NCBI RefSeq assembly: GCF_023973145.1
Contig: NZ_CP099546.1
Location: 3,534,001-3,598,000, forward strand
Length of the DNA stretch: 64,000 nt
Reading direction: 5' to 3'
DNA from: Natronosalvus vescus
Lineage (GTDB): Archaea; Halobacteriota; Halobacteria; Halobacteriales; Natrialbaceae
Shown piece after piece: positions 59,303-64,000 of the stretch; position 1 is the first letter of the stretch, and each line of letters opens with the position of its first letter. Under the pieces are notes generated by a model. It had not been told where the DNA came from and did no database searches. It worked only from the letters and a program-made list of their open reading frames with translations. The position numbers and the translations under genes were made by a program.

Positions 59303-60175
59303 ATGAGTAACCAAACAGATCAGTCACGCGCAGTCAGCGTCGTTATCCTGAAAGGGGGTGTAGGGAAGTCGACGATATCGATGAACCTTGCGCGCCAGTT
59401 AACGAAACGAGGGCGCGTCTTATTCGCCGACCTCGATCCAAACGGCCACGCGACGAACGGGCTCGGGTATGAAAAGGCCTATCGAGGGGACACACACCTG
59501 GGGAACGTACTCCTCGATCAAGGTGACGCGACTGTCGGGGATATTATCCGTGAGACCCCCTTCGAGTTCGATCTACTCCCCTCCTCAAACGTTCTCGAGG
59601 ACGTCGAAAAAGAGCTGGCTGGGGCACTTCAGGGATCAGCTCGCGTCAAGACGAAGATCGTCGACCCACTTCTCGGTGACCACTACGATTACATCGTCTT
59701 CGATTGTCCGGCCTATCCGGGAATGCTCAACAACAACGCCCTGGTCGCTACGGGGAACGTCATTATCCCGCTCGAGCCAGGCACGAGTTCGATAGGCGGC
59801 TATAAACGAACGATGGATCGATTGATCAAACCGGCCCTCGAGTACATCGACATCGAGGTGCTCGCCCTGGTGCCAAACAAACTCCGCGAACGAATCGACC
59901 ACCGAACCGAAGATCGCGAACTGCTCGAGAATCTGAACACGGCTGAGACGACACGAGAAAAGGTGCCGAATTTTGCCAGGATCACCGACGAAGAGTTCGA
60001 GGCGATCGATTGCGGAGAATTACGCCCGCCGAAACCGGGAATTCGTTACAGTGCAGCCCTGTCGAAGTCGCTCAAAGAACATCAACCATTGCTCGATTAT
60101 GACCCGGAAAACACCCAGTTGGAGAACTTCGAAGAACTGGCCGCAATCGTCGAAAACGGTGGTGTCGACCGATGA
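59303..60175 (+). CDS. ParA/Soj-type partition ATPase
   Basis: A 290-residue ParA. The deviant Walker A K-G-G-V-G-K-S-T is at 17-24, then D-L-D-P-N-G-H-A-T in place of the usual D-x-D-x-Q, and Y-D-Y-I-V-F-D-C-P-A as Walker B. It is an ATP-dependent DNA-binding motor for segregating plasmids or chromosomes. The N-terminus is short, with no HTH, so repression would need the repeat-binding partner. The partner gene overlaps by 4 nt. The unusual array upstream is the likely binding site. It suggests a plasmid-derived or megaplasmid-like locus. Confidence 0.88.
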   Translation: MSNQTDQSRAVSVVILKGGVGKSTISMNLARQLTKRGRVLFADLDPNGHATNGLGYEKAYRGDTHLGNVLLDQGDATVGDIIRETPFEFDLLPSSNVLEDVEKELAGALQGSARVKTKIVDPLLGDHYDYIVFDCPAYPGMLNNNALVATGNVIIPLEPGTSSIGGYKRTMDRLIKPALEYIDIEVLALVPNKLRERIDHRTEDRELLENLNTAETTREKVPNFARITDEEFEAIDCGELRPPKPGIRYSAALSKSLKEHQPLLDYDPENTQLENFEELAAIVENGGVDR

Positions 60176-60558
60176 GTGGTGAGAATCCGTTCGAAGATCT
60201 GGGTGCACTCGATGCCGACGATGGCGGTGAGGAGTCAACTCAAACGGAGACGACGGCCGCTACTGAACGAGTGACTCACTCACCGCAACAGGAAGCGTCA
60301 GAGGAATCGACGGTGGAACCCGATTTGTCGGGACCGGCCTTCGAATACGACGAGGTACAGCAACGCCCGCTATACGTTCGACGACGGACCTGGGACGAGT
60401 TCGAAGATTCCGTCGGCATCTCTGTCGTTCCGACCCTCCGAAAAGCAGGCGTTCGGGACGAAGAGAAACGGGAGATCCACGATGCCGTGATCTCGCTCGC
60501 TGTCGAAGAACCGGAACGACTCGTCGAAATCGTGCTCGAGCGACGCCAAAGCGATTAG
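60172..60558 (+). CDS. Small acidic ParA partner, function unknown
   Basis: A 128-residue protein translationally coupled to ParA (ATGA overlap). The first 55 residues are acidic and disordered; the rest has R-P-L-Y-V-R-R-R-T-W-D-E-F then a helical stretch (R-K-A-G-V-R-D-E-E-K-R-E-I-H-D-A-V) that could form a ribbon-helix-helix or other small DNA-binding fold. No ParB CTPase motif is present. By position it is the best candidate to recognise the 9-bp repeats. I do not recognise a named family. Confidence 0.65.
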   Translation: MSGENPFEDLGALDADDGGEESTQTETTAATERVTHSPQQEASEESTVEPDLSGPAFEYDEVQQRPLYVRRRTWDEFEDSVGISVVPTLRKAGVRDEEKREIHDAVISLAVEEPERLVEIVLERRQSD

Positions 60559-60776
60559 ACGCAGCGTTTGTCGAGAGTTGCTATTCTACAGATCAGGAGA
60601 CAATTTGACCGAACAATAAACCATATGATGCAATACAAATATCACGAGGTGGCGAACTGGTTACTCTCCGTCATCAGTGTCTCAGTCCATGTGGCAACTC
60701 GAAGAACTGGAATCCACAGCACGGCTAGCTGATGGATTCTCTTCGGTGAAATCGAAGGACACGGGCGATTATGCCA

Positions 60777-61049
60777 TTACTTCTCGGACAGTCGCTCTGA
60801 CAACCGATCCAATTTCTCCCGGACTGATTCACCTCGTGATTGCGTCTCGGAGGCATCGTAGTCTATCGAGACCACCGTGGAATCCTCGAGTTCGATGGAG
60901 ACGACACTCCCGTCCGATCGAGCGGAATCCGGCACCTGCTCGATGGGCAGGTCGAGTTGGTCGACGATCCCATCGTCGTCCTCGAGGAGGATGACGGCCG
61001 TCTCGCCGTCTTCGATGCGATCGACGACGCCTGAGTACGTTCCGTTCAT
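60777..61049 (-). CDS. DUF3006 domain protein
   Basis: A 90-residue DUF3006 protein: a start with G-V-V-D-R-I-E-D-G-E-T-A-V-I-L-L-E, then a small beta barrel and a helical tail (R-E-K-L-D-R-L-S-E-R-L-S). DUF3006 genes regularly follow ComEC-like MBL genes, as here, with 5 nt to the MBL stop. The role is unknown, perhaps an accessory to the secreted enzyme. ATG 61049 is chosen over 61058 because it begins at the domain. Confidence 0.78.
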   Translation of the reverse strand: MNGTYSGVVDRIEDGETAVILLEDDDGIVDQLDLPIEQVPDSARSDGSVVSIELEDSTVVSIDYDASETQSRGESVREKLDRLSERLSEK

Positions 61050-61054
61050 CCCTC

Positions 61055-62581
61055 TCACCCAAATGCAGGAGTCGGTGAGGTATCAAACACAGGGGTCGGC
61101 GCGAGAGCACTTGTGGTATCGTCATCTTCAGGCGTTTCAGCGGCGATTGCTTCGGCGTCGGTAGTGAATGTCTTGGTCGTTTCTACGTCGATCACGGATC
61201 CATCCGTCGTCATCACGATGTCACCGTGGATCCCCGTCCAGTAGGTTTCGATGTCGGCGGCGGCGAAGCGCTCGAGTACCTCGTCGCTCGGATGGCCGTA
61301 CTGTGACTCGTAGGCGCTCGAGATGACGACGATCTCCGGCTGCATAGTGTCCAGGAAGGGATCGGTCGACGAGGTCGACGATCCGTGGTGGCCAGCCTGG
61401 TAGACGTCGGCCTCGAGTTCGGTTCCCCACGCCTCAACCAGGCGGTGTTCGGCATTCGATTCGGCGTCACCGGTCGTCACGTAGCGGAATTCACCGAACT
61501 CGATCGACAGTACGACACTGTTGTAATGGAATATCGTCACGCGTTGCGTCCGCGGGCGGGTTCAACACCGTCGCAGTTAGGTCACCATCGAGTGGCAGCT
61601 CGTCCCCCTCCTCGACGAGCAGCAGTTCGACATCGTACGCTTCGATTGCATCGAGATAGTTCTCGTACGTGTTCGACGTGGTCGGGACACCCGAGTCGTA
61701 AGCGGTTCCAATCCCGTTCCGGTTCGTCTCGAAATGCTCGATGACGGCTGCGTGACCGCCAACGTGATCGGCGTGAGCGTGTGTCGCGACCAGGTGGTCG
61801 ATACGATCTACGCCGAGTTCTTCGAGGTAGGCGATCACGTCCGAACCATCCTGTGGCCAGTCGCCGGTATCGATCAGGATCGTCTCACCTTCGGGCGTGA
61901 TCACGAGCGTCGAGTCGGCTTGCCCGACGTCGATGTGGTGAATCTCGAGTTCACCGTCAACGTCGGTAGGCGCTGAATCGGTTTCGGTGTCATCGTCCTC
62001 CGTCTCATCGGATTCAGGGTCGTGGTCACCATCGTCATCAGTATCGTCGAGAACGACGTCGCCGTAGGCGTGTTCGAATACCACCGCCCCGTCGGGGGAT
62101 ACGAGCGTCACAATATCGCCGTCGGCAGACCAGATATTCACGCCGTACTCCCAGTACAGATCGCTGTTGGTTGCGTCTCCGTCCCCCGTCCACACCGTCA
62201 CTGAACTACCCGGTTCCAGGACGAAGTTCGGTGGGAACACAAATGGTCTGAGGCCGCCATCGACCTGCCCGCCTTCGCGATCACGAAGTTTGAACCCCGA
62301 GAGTCGACCGCTGCTTCACCCGTGTTTGTAAGGGTAACGTACTCCGCATCGGGAGAAACGCGTTCGACCTGTCGGTCGGTCACCTCGATCGACTCTCCAA
62401 TTGCGTCTGGATCGTCGACTGGGTCGGTCGACTCATCGTCACGATCAGCGTCAGTTCTGTCGCTAGTTAGCGTTTCTTCGCTGTCGGCGTCGTCAGATCC
62501 AAGGGCGTCAGTAGTTCCACCCGCACAGCCCGCACAGACGACCATGAGTGCCACGACGACCACGAGTAGCGCTCGCTTCAT
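61055..62581 (-). pseudogene. Lipoprotein with lamin-tail and ComEC-like MBL domains, two frameshifts
   Basis: Starting at ATG 62581, the product has a lipobox (V-C-A-G-C-A-G-G), a lamin-tail domain and a metallo-beta-lactamase domain of the ComEC type (T-H-A-H-A-D-H-V-G-G, T-G-D-A-E and A-G-H-H-G-S-S). The reading frame shifts twice: near 62303 one base seems lost between V-D and L-S-G-F-K-L, and near 61528 one extra base follows D-D-I before H-Y-N-S-V-V-L. Each shift restores a family-like sequence on the other side. It is either a real pseudogene or two sequence errors. Confidence 0.68.
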
Positions 62582-62643
62582 CTGTAACTCGTTCCGCCGA
62601 GGGAATTGTGTTTGCGTGTGTGTTAGGAGCGGGGTAACATCTC

Positions 62644-62997
62644 TCAGAACTGCTCCCGAACTTTGTCGATTTTACATTTGACACACAGGTCATCAGCGAA
62701 GCACGCGATATTGTCGTACGGACAGTCGTACTCTTCGACCGTAACCGAAAGGCTCCGTTTCGCGTGCTTCCACTCGACAGCCCAGTCTTCGATCCGCATA
62801 TCGACGGAACTGAACACCACGTCGCCGTCTCGGTCGATGATTTTGGCTGCCGTGACGGTGTACTGGTGTTCTTTCACGATGTCGATTGCGTCGTGATACG
62901 ACGAACACTGGAACTCCTCCGTCGCCGCACTATCGTCTAGCAGCCGGACTCTGATGGATCCATCGTACTCCTCAGTCGGTTCCAATCCACCACTCAT
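62644..62997 (-). CDS. Cys-rich small protein, haloarchaeal, function unknown
   Basis: A 117-residue protein with two parts: an N-terminal beta-rich half containing Y-D-G-S-I-R-V-R-L-L-D-D-S and V-T-A-A-K-I-I-D-R-D-G-D-V-V, and a C-terminal C-P-Y-D-N-I-A-C-F-A-D-D-L-C-V-K-C motif of four Cys likely to bind zinc or a cluster. I do not recognise a named family. I chose ATG 62997 because upstream residues are basic and unlike the rest. Confidence 0.6.
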   Translation of the reverse strand: MSGGLEPTEEYDGSIRVRLLDDSAATEEFQCSSYHDAIDIVKEHQYTVTAAKIIDRDGDVVFSSVDMRIEDWAVEWKHAKRSLSVTVEEYDCPYDNIACFADDLCVKCKIDKVREQF

Positions 62998-63135
62998 ACT
63001 GTCGTTGTCGGTTCGGTGTGGTAAAAGCCTACACCCCATCCGTTTGTTTTCCGGAAAGTATCGATTCGGGAAACGACATACAACTACGCTACCTTGGCCG
63101 GTGTTTACGCGTACTGTCCTTCGTCAATCGAGGCA

Positions 63136-64000
63136 CTACAACCCGTCGTAGGGCCCCTCTTTTGCAGTCGTCAACCGTTCGACTTGCGCCGTTGAGAGGT
63201 CGATGGCAGCCGCGGCGAGGTTCTCTTCTAATTGCTCGACCGTTCTCGCTCCAACGATCGGTGCGGTGACGCCGTCACGATGCATGAGCCACGCCAGGGC
63301 GACCTGTGCCGGCGAAGCGTCGACTTCCTCGGCAACCGCATCCAGTTCGTCGTGGAGATCGAAATTCGCCTCGGTGAGATACGACTCTCTGAACCGACTC
63401 GAGTCAGCGACTTTCGAATCGTCCGGAAGATCTGCATCACGCGAATACTTGCCAGTCAGGAACCCCTGTCCGAGCGGACTCCACGGACAGACTGCCAGTC
63501 CTCGTTGCCGAGCGAACTCGAGGTAATCGCCCTCGATTTCACGATCGACGAGATTATACCGTGGTTGCAGGACGGTAAACGGCTCCCAGCCGTGAGCGTC
63601 GGCGATCGCATTCGCACGGGCTACCTTCCACGCATTTGGTCGCATAGTCGAGGCACCGAGATAGTGCACTTTGCCAGATTCGACGAGTGCGTTCAGCGTT
63701 TTCATCAATTCGCGTGTCGGCGTCGCATCGTCCCACCGGTGAATGTACAGAACGTCGAGGTAGTCGGTGTCGAGTCGCTCGAGAATTGCGTCGATGCGAT
63801 GGCGAACGTTCTTTCGGTTCGTTCCCTTGCTATTTGGGTCGCCATCCCGAATCTGCCAGTACAGTTTGGAAGCGATTGTGTACCGTTCTCGATCACGGTC
63901 GGCAAGCCAGTCACCGATCCAGCGCTCGCTATCCCCGCCACCGTAGACGTCTGCAGTGTCTATGTAGCGACCGCCAGCGTCGGCGTAACCGTCGAGCAGT
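63136..64000 (-). CDS. Aldo/keto reductase (partial, N-terminus beyond window)
   Basis: The frame is open without interruption from the stop at 63136 to the window end (288 codons). The AKR landmarks are Y-I-D-T-A-D-V-Y-G-G-G-D-S-E, A-S-K-L-Y-W-Q, Y-L-D-V-L-Y-I-H-R-W, V-L-Q-P-R-Y-N-L-V-D-R, W-S-P-L-G-Q-G-F-L-T-G and I-V-G-A-R-T, with the catalytic Tyr, Lys and His in place. It reduces an aldehyde or ketone with NAD(P)H. The start codon lies outside the window. Confidence 0.87.
   Translation of the reverse strand, partial: LLDGYADAGGRYIDTADVYGGGDSERWIGDWLADRDRERYTIASKLYWQIRDGDPNSKGTNRKNVRHRIDAILERLDTDYLDVLYIHRWDDATPTRELMKTLNALVESGKVHYLGASTMRPNAWKVARANAIADAHGWEPFTVLQPRYNLVDREIEGDYLEFARQRGLAVCPWSPLGQGFLTGKYSRDADLPDDSKVADSSRFRESYLTEANFDLHDELDAVAEEVDASPAQVALAWLMHRDGVTAPIVGARTVEQLEENLAAAAIDLSTAQVERLTTAKEGPYDGL

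Overview
The window is chromosomal DNA of a haloarchaeon, probably a Natrialbales-like member of the Halobacteria. The evidence is high GC, very acidic proteins, leaderless starts with a TATA element about 25 bases upstream, archaeal lipid synthesis (CarS), halocyanin, HalOD1 and HTH-10 family proteins, Tat-type signals and a CGCGG-family peptide precursor. The species cannot be fixed from the sequence alone. I saw no rRNA, tRNA, intact insertion sequence or CRISPR array.

Region by region. 1-4.4 kb is a catabolic operon: M20 peptidase end, creatininase family, two-subunit CoA-transferase and class III aminotransferase. 4.5-24.8 kb is mostly housekeeping: UPF0058, HalOD1, acyl-CoA ligase, Lhr-type helicase, zinc alcohol dehydrogenase, a thiolase-like/DUF35 pair whose thiolase lacks the nucleophilic Cys, universal stress protein, CarS, proline dehydrogenase, DUF502, SHOCT, ZIP transporter, MEDS histidine kinase with response regulator, amidohydrolase and HflX. 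25.0-30.8 kb holds an HTH-10 regulator and a halocyanin / four-cluster Fe-S protein / NrfD / small membrane protein / Mrp module with no catalytic reductase subunit.

32.7-42.6 kb is the most interesting stretch. Small accessory genes of the kind found with denitrification or nitric-oxide handling (cupin, DUF59-like protein, two polytopic NnrS/heme-copper-like membrane proteins, CGCGG RiPP precursor, DUF2249, ArsR-like HTH, a MoaD-like protein ending in Cys-Cys, and a HemA C-terminus-like protein) are scattered among unrelated genes. Seven promoters, including that of the HTH-10 gene at 24976, carry a 12-base palindrome (consensus CGAAY-N3-TTCG) whose centre lies 43.5-45.5 bases from the chosen start codon. 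This looks like one anaerobic regulon whose core reductases lie elsewhere.

42.7-52 kb is less tidy. It has a helical membrane-anchored protein gene cut by an in-frame stop, a decayed CapA gene, a second acidic PQQ-propeller protein with the same unusual C-terminal tail as one at 31 kb, two copies of an ~80-bp palindromic repeat, and an HTH / methyltransferase / SagB set. 52.5-60.6 kb looks plasmid- or element-derived: AddB- and AddA-like helicase-nuclease genes, then an AT-richer non-coding zone with a 9-bp periodic ACCTA repeat array, then ParA and a small acidic partner overlapping it by 4 nt. 60.7-64 kb holds DUF3006, a lamin-tail/ComEC-like MBL lipoprotein gene broken by two frameshifts, a Cys-rich small protein and a partial aldo/keto reductase.
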